Source: Bacteroidia bacterium
Lineage (GTDB): Bacteria > Bacteroidota > Bacteroidia > Bacteroidales > Azobacteroidaceae
Assembly: GCA_025996755.1 (NCBI GenBank)
Contig: BNTR01000116.1
Span: 1-9,053 of the forward strand
DNA: 9,053 bases
Direction: 5' to 3'
A program made the position numbers and the translations under genes. Below are positions 1 to 7,516 of the stretch, in pieces. A model generated the notes under the pieces. That model did no database searches, was not told the DNA's origin, and was given only the letters and a program-made list of their open reading frames with translations. Position 1 is the stretch's first letter; each line of letters starts with the position of its first letter.

Positions 1-424
1 GGTCTATCGTTCGCCAAGTGGTCAAATAGCCATCCGGTTCCTGTCCGATTTTAACTATGGCAATAATGGAATCCAAGTAATTTTCCAACTCCAAATCGGG
101 AGCACTGATTAATGAATAAGCAGCACCCTCTATGGTTTTATATACATCCGTATCGTCGAAAGGCATCACACCGCGTGTTTTTCCTGTTCCGCCGTTCATC
201 ACTTTTCCGGCAGTAATGAAATTTTCAAAACGTCCTTCCGATTCACACTTATCAAAGGCGTAGCGGATAGTGGTGCGCTGAACGGTTTGTATCTTGGGCA
301 ACCAAAAAGCATCCGTCAATGTTATGTGATTCAGATTTACTTGCTGAATCGGATAATTCGCACTTGCCTGCTTGCATGAAATCAGGCAGAGAGTTGAGAA
401 TAAAAATAATAGCGTTTTTTTCAT
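1..424 (-). CDS. GH127/DUF1680-type glycosidase lipoprotein, probable beta-L-arabinofuranosidase (N-terminal part, cut by window edge)
   Basis: The reading frame starts at ATG 424 and stays open for 141 codons to the left edge, so only the N-terminus is present; family members usually have 600 or more residues. Seen: a lipoprotein signal, MKKTLLFLFSTLCLISC, with lipobox L-I-S-C and Cys17. This is followed by blocks typical of the GH127/DUF1680 (PF07944) N-terminus: an aromatic 'DAFWLP' at 38-43, 'EGRFENF' at 63-69, 'DTDVYKTIEGAAYSL' at 91-105, and 'QEPDGYLTT' at 128-136, which matches the family's QPDGYLNT-like motif. Characterised family members remove beta-L-arabinofuranose from plant glycans; related families such as GH146 share the fold. 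The catalytic Glu and Cys lie beyond the edge, so activity cannot be confirmed. The residues after Cys17 (KQASA) are not acidic, which suggests a periplasm-facing rather than surface lipoprotein (inference). The gene is 63 bases downstream of the beta-helix enzyme on the same strand, so it is probably co-transcribed. Confidence 0.82.
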   Translation of the reverse strand, partial: MKKTLLFLFSTLCLISCKQASANYPIQQVNLNHITLTDAFWLPKIQTVQRTTIRYAFDKCESEGRFENFITAGKVMNGGTGKTRGVMPFDDTDVYKTIEGAAYSLISAPDLELENYLDSIIAIVKIGQEPDGYLTTWRTID

Positions 425-457
425 GTGTATTTCGTGTTTTAATAATTCATTCAGGCG

Positions 458-465
458 CAAATTTA
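458..465 (-). promoter_or_regulatory. Possible Bacteroidota -7 element (TAAATTTG) upstream of the GH127-type gene
   Basis: On the minus strand this reads TAAATTTG, an exact match to the Bacteroides -7 consensus TAnnTTTG, and would give a leader of roughly 25-30 bases before the ATG at 424. No convincing TTTG -33 box is found 19-21 bases upstream, and the gap is AT-rich, so a chance match is quite possible. If real, it would give the GH127-type gene its own secondary promoter. Confidence 0.25.
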
Positions 466-487
466 CTAAAAAAAATCTAAATTCCAT

Positions 488-1954
488 TCATTTGTTGTCT
501 TTCCGGATTTCACCCGGCGTAAAAGTGGTTTGAATTGGTATTTCCACAAATTGAATATCCTCCACATGTTCTCCTACAAAAAAGCGGGTCATATCTGCGG
601 TTTTATACCACCCCGGTTTTCCCTTCATATTGTCTGAGAATACTTGTCCGTTGATTTTCAGGTTTTCAAAACGAATATTTTTCACTTTTCGCTCCTCATC
701 ATAACCTGCAATAATACTCAGTTCGGCATTGTTTCCGGAATAGGAAATGTCTTTAAATAAGACATCCTCAATCCCTCTTCCGGGTGCCTTGCAGTATTTT
801 TTATTAAAAAAGATGCGCAGGTTTAGCAATTGTCCTTCCCGGAAATCTTCAATCCGAATGTTTTCAAAACGCACTTTACGCACCAGATTATTATCCCCTG
901 CATTGATTGCCAAACAACCCTGGTAATCTATCTGTTTTTCCTTGTGGTCTAAGATATCGATGTTGATATAATTCAGATTCTCCAATACATCCTGCTTCTC
1001 CACATCTCCGTGAAGTCCAATCATGATAGGATGAGCCACATCTGCCCAAAGGGTAGAATTTTGCATGGTAATGTTTTTGCATCCGCCTTTAAAACCCTTT
1101 CGCGTGCCGTAAACCGTAGTACAATCATCCGAATTGCGACAAAATACGCCATCGAACAATATATTATTGCCGGCAAACACATTCATACCATCGCCCCACT
1201 GGTAATAACTGATGCTTTTCACATTGCGAATCGTAACATTATCAGAACCGCCTATCGGACATTGCGTTGCAATAATCCCTTCCACCAGAATGTTTTGCGA
1301 ATTGGCAATCCGGATACCCTCTTTTACTGTTTTATCCACCATCCCTCTGCCAAGCACCTGTACGTTTTGGGCGTTATCGACAAGAATTTGCCCCATCAGA
1401 ATAGCACCGCCGGACAAATAGACTGTTTTTCCCGACGCAACCCGAAGTTCACCTCCTTCTACGGTGTGTATCCCGGGTCCAAAATAAATCAGATTTTTAT
1501 CTTTCCGGTTGGGTACAAATTCATCTATCGGATTGGCAAAAAGATGCAGGTTGTGAAAAATATCATTATTCACTTCCACCGACAGATTTCGCGGCTTATT
1601 CAACTTAAATGTGAGCGTATTTCCATTTATCTGTGGAGTGATTCCATACGAAAGCGGGCGCACCTTAGCCGTTTGGATTGTCCCTTTATTGAATGTTACC
1701 GATATTTCCACTTCACCTTCAAAATCAAAATAGCTCATAGAGGCATTTTCAATCTGATGGCTACTCCCTTTTACCTCATCCACATTCACAAGATAGGAAG
1801 GCAATTGCTTCCATTTTTGCCCTGCCAGCCTCACCTGAACAGTGAAATCACCATTCAACGCAGCACCTTCCGGAGCGGAATATGCAACCAATTTTTGCGC
1901 ATATACCGTCATCAAACTTAAAAAAAACGTCCCTGTTAAAATCAATACCTTCAT
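488..1954 (-). CDS. Secreted right-handed beta-helix glycoside hydrolase, GH28/GH49-like (polygalacturonase-type fold)
   Basis: This 488-residue protein has a type I signal peptide (MKVLILTGTFFLSLMTVYA, cleavage near residue 19) and no lipobox, so it is probably periplasmic. Residues about 20-140 look like a beta-sandwich ('SAPEGAALNGDF', 'RPLSYGI', 'LSVEVNN', 'HNLHLFANP'). Residues about 150-470 are a pectin-lyase-like parallel beta-helix with repeated short strand motifs such as 'NILVEGI', 'NVTIRNV', 'NILFDGV', 'NITMQNS', 'KVRFENIRI' and 'NIRFENLKI'. Candidate catalytic acids are D255 in 'WGDGMN' and D276/D277 in 'NSDDC'. Their 21/22-residue spacing matches D180 and D201/D202 of Aspergillus niger endopolygalacturonase II, a GH28 enzyme. 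The GH28 'GHG' and 'RIK' substrate-binding motifs are not clearly present; instead 'HPIMIGLHG' lies at 308-316. Inverting hydrolysis of a glycan is therefore likely, but the substrate is open: GH28-like pectin, GH49-like alpha-glucan or something else. The gene follows the susD-like gene after a 73-base gap that contains a strong hairpin, so its expression may be lower than that of the transporter genes. Confidence 0.78.
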   Translation of the reverse strand: MKVLILTGTFFLSLMTVYAQKLVAYSAPEGAALNGDFTVQVRLAGQKWKQLPSYLVNVDEVKGSSHQIENASMSYFDFEGEVEISVTFNKGTIQTAKVRPLSYGITPQINGNTLTFKLNKPRNLSVEVNNDIFHNLHLFANPIDEFVPNRKDKNLIYFGPGIHTVEGGELRVASGKTVYLSGGAILMGQILVDNAQNVQVLGRGMVDKTVKEGIRIANSQNILVEGIIATQCPIGGSDNVTIRNVKSISYYQWGDGMNVFAGNNILFDGVFCRNSDDCTTVYGTRKGFKGGCKNITMQNSTLWADVAHPIMIGLHGDVEKQDVLENLNYINIDILDHKEKQIDYQGCLAINAGDNNLVRKVRFENIRIEDFREGQLLNLRIFFNKKYCKAPGRGIEDVLFKDISYSGNNAELSIIAGYDEERKVKNIRFENLKINGQVFSDNMKGKPGWYKTADMTRFFVGEHVEDIQFVEIPIQTTFTPGEIRKDNK

Positions 1955-1969
1955 TTATTTACTGTTTTT

Positions 1970-2009
1970 AAAATCAAAGCGACTATGCAAGCACGGTCGC
2001 TTTGATTTT
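1970..2009 (-). terminator. Perfect 14-bp stem hairpin between susD-like and beta-helix enzyme genes (terminator or attenuator)
   Basis: Arms 1970-1983 and 1996-2009 are perfect reverse complements (AAAATCAAAGCGAC / GTCGCTTTGATTTT) around a 12-base loop. In the minus-strand transcript the stem ends in UUUU, with AAAA at the 5' base, like a Rho-independent terminator that is roughly symmetric and could work in both directions. It starts 18 bases after the susD-like stop and ends 15 bases before the next ATG at 1954. Because the downstream enzyme gene has no clear promoter of its own, partial termination or 3'-end protection of the susCD message is the likely role (inference). Confidence 0.72.
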
Positions 2010-2027
2010 GAGTTTTTAATAAACTGA

Positions 2028-4076
2028 TTACCATCCCGGATTTTGTTTCAATGCCGGATTCAATCGGATTTGTGTCAATGGAAGCGGGTTTAAGTAGTCC
2101 TTCTTTTGATAGAGCAAGTTGCCCGAAAGATTTGCGATAGACCGTCCATAGTCCGGATCGGAAGGACCGGTGCCCTCATACACGCCATACGTCAAGGGAT
2201 GCGCATCGGGTTGATAACATGCTTGACCGTGGAAGGTTGCATCATTGGCAACCGATGTGGTGTAGGCTGTGTTCAGCACATAGCGACCTAACTTTTGACC
2301 GGTAAGAGCCAGATGCGCCATACCCCAACGTTCGAGGTCGTTTTCGCGAAATCCTTCACCAAAAAGTTCAACGGTACGTTCGCGGCGAATTTCATCCAAC
2401 ATATTCATTTGTTTACTGATGGTTTTGTTGGTTGCATGGTCCCACCAGCCACAATCCCATTTGCCTGCAATCAATTCATTGGTTAGATGCGCTACACCGG
2501 CACGGTCGCGGAGTTTGTTAATCGACTTGTCCAGGTCGTTATTGGAAATGGCACCGTTGTCCAATTCCGCCGTAGCTTCCGCATAAATCAAATACACTTC
2601 GGCAAGGCGAATGAGCGGGAAGTCGGGCGATTCCTGATTATCCGTTCGATTACCGCCTTCGGGCATGAACTTACGACTGCGATATCCACTGTGAGTACCA
2701 CCATTCAGCAAATGCGGTGTGTAAATGGCATCTTTACTGCCGAAAGCAGGGTCGGCTGAATTGTAAGGAAATTCCGGATAAACAGGAGTGGGATAAGGCT
2801 GTGCAGTACCCTTATTCTGTGTACCATAATCCGATTTGGAGCACCACGAAGTTCTGTCAGGCGGAATAACGGTACCGATAAAACGGTAGTCTCGGTTGCG
2901 ATATTCGCCGGTGAAAGTCGATAAGCCCAAGTATTGCGGATTGTCGCTGGCAGTGGCGTTCGCAGGTCGGGTGGAGCTATTGCTCACGTGAATGGGCAAG
3001 CCGTTTTGACACAAATACAATTCGCTCATATATGCGCTCATTTGGGTGAACTGATTAGAGCCTACGACATGTGCCAAATTAAAGCCGGCTTTTTTCACGT
3101 CATAATCATATTTTACGCGAAAGATGAACTCTTTATTGGTGGTTTTGCCCAAGTTTTTGAAATTCGACCAGTTGCCGCCTTTTTCGTCAATGCTGAACAA
3201 ATAGTAGTAACTCAACGAGTCGCATTCGTTCCACAGCGCAAAAGTGCCGGCTTCGGCTTCCGTGATTACTTCTCCCGCCCATTTTTTCGCCTCGGTCAGC
3301 ATATCCGTAATGCCCGGATATCCTGCCGGTTTGGTTACTCCGGCACCTTCTTGAGCGCCATCACCATCCAAATCGTAGCCAATGGTGGGCACATACTTTT
3401 CCCACGTTGCTTCATAGAGCAACACGCGGGATAAAAACGCCTTGGCCGCTTCCTGACTCACCTTGCCCTTATCGGCAGATGCAATAGTTGATTCTTTCGG
3501 CAACAACGGAATGGCAGTACGCAAGTCATCAATGATGAATTTGGTTACTTCATAACGGCTATTGCGCGGACCTTTTACCACGGGGTCGCTCAGGTCAAGC
3601 AAGTGGTCGGCAATGGGCACGCCGCCAAAGTACTGCAACAGGTAAAAATGTTGCCAGGCGCGGAAAAACCTTGCGGTGCCTACCGAAATAGCGATGTCTT
3701 CCTGTGTGCCGGAATATTCAGCAGCCTTTTGCAGCAAAATGTTGCAGCCGCGAATGTATTGGTAGGGAAGATCCCAGTGCCAGTCGCCTTCCGGAGCAAC
3801 GCCGCCGCCGGTATTGGTAAACCCGGAAATATCCAAACCTAAATCAATGCGTTTGCCTCCAATATTGTTTTCAGAACCGCTACCACCGTAGTTTTTCCAA
3901 CCCTCCATTTTGTAGAGGTCGTTTGCCGCCTGCGCAAATTGTGCAGGGGTTGTGAAAAATATCGCTTCCGTTCCGGAAGACAGCGGCTCCTTGTCGAGGA
4001 AGTCATCGCATCCTGTTGAAAATACTAATACTGTGCACGAAATCAGCCAATAACTGATATATTTTATCTTTTTCAT
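2028..4076 (-). CDS. SusD/RagB-like outer-membrane glycan-binding lipoprotein
   Basis: This protein forms the surface lid of a SusC/SusD importer and captures oligosaccharides for the transporter. It has 682 residues, somewhat longer than many SusD proteins. Seen: a lipoprotein signal with 'STGC' and Cys23, followed by the classic 'DDFLDKEPLS' mature N-terminus. A TPR-like segment 'ARFFRAWQHFYLLQYFGGVP' lies at 135-154, 'PLIRLAEVYLIYAEATAEL' at 487-505, 'EIRRERTVELFGEGFR' at 562-577, and the family's C-terminal signature 'YLNPLPLTQIRLNP' at 661-674 with terminal 'QNPGW'. Acidic residues right after Cys23 fit a surface-export signal of Bacteroidota lipoproteins. An acidic loop 'DLDGDG' at 235-240 resembles a calcium-binding turn. 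The start at 4076 follows the SusC-like stop by 27 bases, the usual tight susC-susD arrangement, so the two are surely one operon. The bound glycan cannot be told from the sequence. Confidence 0.96.
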   Translation of the reverse strand: MKKIKYISYWLISCTVLVFSTGCDDFLDKEPLSSGTEAIFFTTPAQFAQAANDLYKMEGWKNYGGSGSENNIGGKRIDLGLDISGFTNTGGGVAPEGDWHWDLPYQYIRGCNILLQKAAEYSGTQEDIAISVGTARFFRAWQHFYLLQYFGGVPIADHLLDLSDPVVKGPRNSRYEVTKFIIDDLRTAIPLLPKESTIASADKGKVSQEAAKAFLSRVLLYEATWEKYVPTIGYDLDGDGAQEGAGVTKPAGYPGITDMLTEAKKWAGEVITEAEAGTFALWNECDSLSYYYLFSIDEKGGNWSNFKNLGKTTNKEFIFRVKYDYDVKKAGFNLAHVVGSNQFTQMSAYMSELYLCQNGLPIHVSNSSTRPANATASDNPQYLGLSTFTGEYRNRDYRFIGTVIPPDRTSWCSKSDYGTQNKGTAQPYPTPVYPEFPYNSADPAFGSKDAIYTPHLLNGGTHSGYRSRKFMPEGGNRTDNQESPDFPLIRLAEVYLIYAEATAELDNGAISNNDLDKSINKLRDRAGVAHLTNELIAGKWDCGWWDHATNKTISKQMNMLDEIRRERTVELFGEGFRENDLERWGMAHLALTGQKLGRYVLNTAYTTSVANDATFHGQACYQPDAHPLTYGVYEGTGPSDPDYGRSIANLSGNLLYQKKDYLNPLPLTQIRLNPALKQNPGW

Positions 4077-4103
4077 ATATTTTAATAATTATAATTGAAT
4101 GAA

Positions 4104-7100
4104 TTAAAAACCTATTTCTACACCAAATGAGAGCATACGGCTGAACGGATATACGGTATTGGAACTTTCGCCTTGTTCCGGGTCGTAGCCGTCACCTATG
4201 CTGGAAGTTTCCCAAAGGTCATCACCTGAGAAGTATATGCGCAAGCGGTCGATTTTCGCCTTTTGTGTCCACGCTTTGGGCAGAGTGTAACCGACTACCA
4301 ACGATTTCAACCGCAGATAATTTAAACTTTGCACACTCACATCCTTGTTTTCGTAATTCCATTTATTGAAATTCGCGTCACGCGAAGCGATGGTTTGATT
4401 GGTGCTTGTGTTTGTAAATGCTGCATACTCAACACCATCTACTAAACTGGGAATATTGATATCCGACCACTGTTGCCCCATAAACCGCGGGTTTTGCATG
4501 GCTGATGCGGCTACCCAGGGCGCATAAGTATTACCGTTGCGCAAGATGTATTGCTCGCCAACTCCTTGAAAAAACGCCTTAAAGTCGATGCCCTTCCATT
4601 CCAAGCCCAGGTTGATGCCAAAGGTGAAGTGAGGAGCTGCATCGCCGGCATATACCAAGTCGTCAATAGTAATGTTGTTGTCACCGTTGGTATCCACTAC
4701 TTTGCGGGCACCGGGGCGCAAACGAGCGGTACCGGTTGTTCCGGGTGCCATCGTAATCGTGTTGTTGGGTTTCTTCGTTACGCCGTCGGCTTCAAAATAG
4801 TATTTTGCGTAGTAGGCATCCACCTCTGCTTGCGTTTGGAAAATGCCGTCGGTTTTATATACATAGATGGCATCGCGCGGCATCCCTACCAAGCGGTCGG
4901 TGTTTTTACCCGGATTGGGCACGTTGGCATTGTCGGGCCACTCTAACAGTGTTGATTTGGCATCACCAATCCAGCCGCCTACATTGTAGGTAACATCTTT
5001 AATTTTGTCGCGCCAGTTGAGCGAAAATTCCCATCCCTTGCTTTCAAATTTGCCGGCATTCGATTTAGGGGCTGTGGCGCCCAACACCGAAGGATAAGCA
5101 ATGGAAATAAACATGCCTTCGTTGGTTTTCTTAAACCAGTCAAACGAACCGGAAAGACGATTTTCCAATACGGTAAAATCCAAACCGGCATCGTGGCTGT
5201 TAACCGTTTCCCAGGTGCGTTCAGCCGAAGTCATACCGCTCAACCATGCCGAGGTTTGCGCTGTGAGGTCGTTAGTACCGAAGTAGGCACTGCCCGTACC
5301 GACGGTGGCATATCGTTCGTAGTTGTCGATACCTTCCACGCTACCGGTTTTACCGTAATTGTAGCGCACTTTCAAGTGGTTGAGCCAGTTGAGGTCTTTC
5401 ATAAAGTCCTCGCCGGTAATCACCCAACCGCCTGATGCGGAAAAGAAGTTTTTCCAGCGTTGTTCGGGATACAGTTTAGATGAGCCGTCGCGACGTCCCA
5501 AAAATTCAACCAGATATTTGTTTTTGTATATATAATTCAAGCGTGTGAGGTAAGATAAAAATGACCATGCGCTTTGTCCGCCGTCGGCAATGTTGTTGGT
5601 ACCACTCGCCATAACGTTCAAATCCACCAAACCGGAACCGGCAAACAGGGGACCTTGTTGACGTCCGGCAGTAATGCTTTTCCATGATTCTTCTTCACCG
5701 GTCATACCTGCCATGGCAGTCACGTGATGGTCTTCGGCAAAAATATTGTCGTAGTTCACAAAACCACCCAAGGTAATGTTCGTCCATCCTTGCATTTGTT
5801 CCCTTAAATTACCCGGATTGTTGCGGTTACCGGTCATGTTACCTTCCCAATCGTAGTATTGAATCCTTACTGTATTGGTTTGAGTGGCTTTTTCCACTTT
5901 TTTGTAGCCGCCGGTACCGTAAACGGAAAGTCCTTTCAACAGGTCGCCCAAATCAATCGTGGCTTTTGCGTTGCCGCGGAAAATGCTGTAGTCGTTCTTG
6001 GTTTCTCCGCCGCCCACTACTTGCGCCACCGGATTCCGGTTACCGCTAAAGACATCAAGATAGTCTCCGTTTTTATTGTAGCGGGACCAAAACCAAGGGT
6101 CTTCATAGCCCGCATTACCAATATTGTAGGTAGGTGTTGTGATATTGCGTATTTCATAAGCCATACCTGTTTCCAATTTCAAGCGTTTGGTTGCCTGAAA
6201 ATCCATATTCAAGCGTCCGCTGTATTTCTTTTCGCCGTCTGTTGCCACTTTCAATTGCGACTGATTGTCGGCATAACCCAACGAGGCCATATAGCCGAAC
6301 TTCTCACCGCCGCCCTGCACATTCACCGTGTGTTTGGTAGAAATGGCAGCACCATACAACTCGTCCAAATAGTAATGCCCCGGCTCTAAGCGAATGTATT
6401 TGCCTGCATTGTTCAGCGTCAGGGTTTCACCATTGCGCATCGCTCTCCACAAATCTTCTCTGTAAACAGGTGCGTTGTTATTATTCACATCCAAACCACC
6501 CATTACGCTACCGGTGTTCAAAATCCACCAGTCTAAATTCGCCATGATATCCGCGTCTGTTGTCAATGTAGGATTCTTTGCCCGTGAATCCTGATATTGC
6601 GCTTCGTAGAACATATCCATCCATTGTTGGTTGGTAGTAAGAGCTGCTTGAATACCATCAATGGTGCGGCTTACCGAACCACTATATGTGATTTTCGTTT
6701 TCCCTTGTTTACCGCGTTTGGTACTCACCAATACAACCCCCGATGCGGAACGCGCGCCATAAATCGCCGCCGAAGCATCTTTCAAAACCGAAATGTTGTC
6801 GATGTCATTAGGGTCCATCGCGTTCAATTCGTCGAGCGAGCCTGCCATACCGTCTATCAGCACCAGCGGACTTGAGTTGCCGTTCATAGAGATGTCGCCA
6901 CGAATTTTCATAGCCGCCCCTTCACTACCCGGGCGGGTGCTGCTGCGAGTTACCGTCAAGCCCGGAATCGTACCCTGCAAAGCCACCGAGGGATTGTTGA
7001 TACCTCTATCCTTAAACGCATCGTCGCCCTTAATCGACGAGATAGCACTGGTCAGGGAGGCTTTCTTTTGCGTTCCATAACCGACAACGACCACTTCATC

Positions 7101-7400
7101 CAATGTTTTTTGGTCTTCGTCCAATGTAACACTAAATGAAGATTTTCCATCAACAGGAATTTCCTGCGTCACATAGCCGATGTAGGATACAACTAATGTA
7201 CCCGTCGTTTCGGCATTCAAGGCAAAACCGCCATCGGCACCGGTAGCCGTACCGATGCTCGTGCCCTTCACGCTCACGGAAGCACCAATAATTGGCTCCC
7301 CTGTGTCGTCGATAACGGTGCCAACGATTTTGTTTTGTGCAAAGGCTGAAACCGACATCAGCATCAGCATGCAAACAAAGATTTTTTTCGTTTGTTTCAT
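4104..7400 (-). CDS. SusC/RagA-like TonB-dependent outer-membrane glycan transporter
   Basis: This is a 1098-residue TonB-dependent beta-barrel that imports oligosaccharides with its SusD partner, powered by TonB-ExbBD. The chosen ATG at 7400 begins a normal signal peptide, MKQTKKIFVCMLMLMSVSAF, ending near 'AFAQ'. The frame is open upstream to a TTG at 7520, but that extension would bury the signal sequence and overlap the regulator's stop. After the signal comes a carboxypeptidase-regulatory-like domain at about 24-95 ('IVGTVIDDTGEPIIGASV', 'VSYIGY'). Next is a TonB-box region, 'DEVVVVGYGTQKK', at 101-113, then a plug domain at about 115-230 with the SusC hallmark 'LKDASAAIYGARSASGVV' at 206-223. 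The barrel fills the rest, with the typical 'DTNGDNNITIDDL' turn near residue 900. The protein ends in an aromatic Phe (GVEIGF), as expected for BamA-dependent insertion. No STN domain is present, which fits HTCS rather than ECF-sigma/anti-sigma control. Confidence 0.97.
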   Translation of the reverse strand: MKQTKKIFVCMLMLMSVSAFAQNKIVGTVIDDTGEPIIGASVSVKGTSIGTATGADGGFALNAETTGTLVVSYIGYVTQEIPVDGKSSFSVTLDEDQKTLDEVVVVGYGTQKKASLTSAISSIKGDDAFKDRGINNPSVALQGTIPGLTVTRSSTRPGSEGAAMKIRGDISMNGNSSPLVLIDGMAGSLDELNAMDPNDIDNISVLKDASAAIYGARSASGVVLVSTKRGKQGKTKITYSGSVSRTIDGIQAALTTNQQWMDMFYEAQYQDSRAKNPTLTTDADIMANLDWWILNTGSVMGGLDVNNNNAPVYREDLWRAMRNGETLTLNNAGKYIRLEPGHYYLDELYGAAISTKHTVNVQGGGEKFGYMASLGYADNQSQLKVATDGEKKYSGRLNMDFQATKRLKLETGMAYEIRNITTPTYNIGNAGYEDPWFWSRYNKNGDYLDVFSGNRNPVAQVVGGGETKNDYSIFRGNAKATIDLGDLLKGLSVYGTGGYKKVEKATQTNTVRIQYYDWEGNMTGNRNNPGNLREQMQGWTNITLGGFVNYDNIFAEDHHVTAMAGMTGEEESWKSITAGRQQGPLFAGSGLVDLNVMASGTNNIADGGQSAWSFLSYLTRLNYIYKNKYLVEFLGRRDGSSKLYPEQRWKNFFSASGGWVITGEDFMKDLNWLNHLKVRYNYGKTGSVEGIDNYERYATVGTGSAYFGTNDLTAQTSAWLSGMTSAERTWETVNSHDAGLDFTVLENRLSGSFDWFKKTNEGMFISIAYPSVLGATAPKSNAGKFESKGWEFSLNWRDKIKDVTYNVGGWIGDAKSTLLEWPDNANVPNPGKNTDRLVGMPRDAIYVYKTDGIFQTQAEVDAYYAKYYFEADGVTKKPNNTITMAPGTTGTARLRPGARKVVDTNGDNNITIDDLVYAGDAAPHFTFGINLGLEWKGIDFKAFFQGVGEQYILRNGNTYAPWVAASAMQNPRFMGQQWSDINIPSLVDGVEYAAFTNTSTNQTIASRDANFNKWNYENKDVSVQSLNYLRLKSLVVGYTLPKAWTQKAKIDRLRIYFSGDDLWETSSIGDGYDPEQGESSNTVYPFSRMLSFGVEIGF

Positions 7401-7434
7401 AAAATACAAATTTAAATTTTTAACAAATAATTTA

Positions 7435-7448
7435 TGTGAAAATTCACA
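7435..7448. promoter_or_regulatory. Small perfect dyad TGTGAA-AA-TTCACA near the predicted transcription start of the susC-like gene
   Basis: The plus strand reads TGTGAA, a 2-base spacer AA, then TTCACA, a perfect 6-bp inverted repeat. It sits just downstream of the candidate -7 element, about where the transcript should begin. It could be an operator, a short 5' stem in the leader, or chance. It resembles CRP half-sites, but their spacing is 4 rather than 6 bases. Confidence 0.25.
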
Positions 7449-7451
7449 CGG

Positions 7452-7459
7452 CAAAGGTA
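7452..7459 (-). promoter_or_regulatory. Candidate Bacteroidota -7 promoter element (TACCTTTG) for the susC-like operon
   Basis: On the minus strand this reads TACCTTTG, an exact fit to the TAnnTTTG -7 consensus of the Bacteroides primary sigma factor. It lies in the 116-base gap between the regulator stop and the susC-like ATG and would give a leader of roughly 45 bases. No good TTTG -33 box stands 19-21 bases upstream, which would suit an activator-dependent promoter driven by the HTCS (inference). Confidence 0.45.
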
Positions 7460-7484
7460 AAGTGTAAATAAGAATGAATATAGG

Positions 7485-7502
7485 ATATTTTATGCCAAAT
7501 AT
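7485..7502. promoter_or_regulatory. AT-rich dyad upstream of the candidate promoter, possible regulator site
   Basis: ATATTT at 7485-7490 and AAATAT at 7497-7502 form a 6-bp inverted repeat with a 6-base spacer (TATGCC). It lies roughly 40-57 bases upstream of the expected transcription start, a sensible place for an AraC-type activator site. The arms are pure A/T, so chance is a real alternative. Confidence 0.2.
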
Positions 7503-7516
7503 TAGGGCGTTTTGTT

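Noticed and set aside
1010..1921. A 303-codon open frame on the plus strand opposite the beta-helix enzyme gene
   Set aside because: It lies wholly antisense to a gene with a clear signal peptide and beta-helix motifs; its translation shows no recognisable domain or signal and looks like a shadow frame.
2934..3434. A 166-codon plus-strand open frame inside the susD-like gene
   Set aside because: It is antisense to a convincingly conserved SusD family region and shows no independent start context or domain.
5859..6389. A 176-codon plus-strand open frame inside the susC-like gene
   Set aside because: It is antisense to the TonB-dependent barrel coding region. Its hydrophobic look follows from complementing barrel codons; no promoter or family signature is seen.
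7435..7448. The TGTGAA/TTCACA dyad as a true CRP site
   Set aside because: Spacing between TGTGA and TCACA is 4 rather than 6 bases, and Bacteroidota catabolite control does not follow the E. coli CRP pattern closely. It is kept only as an unspecified dyad.
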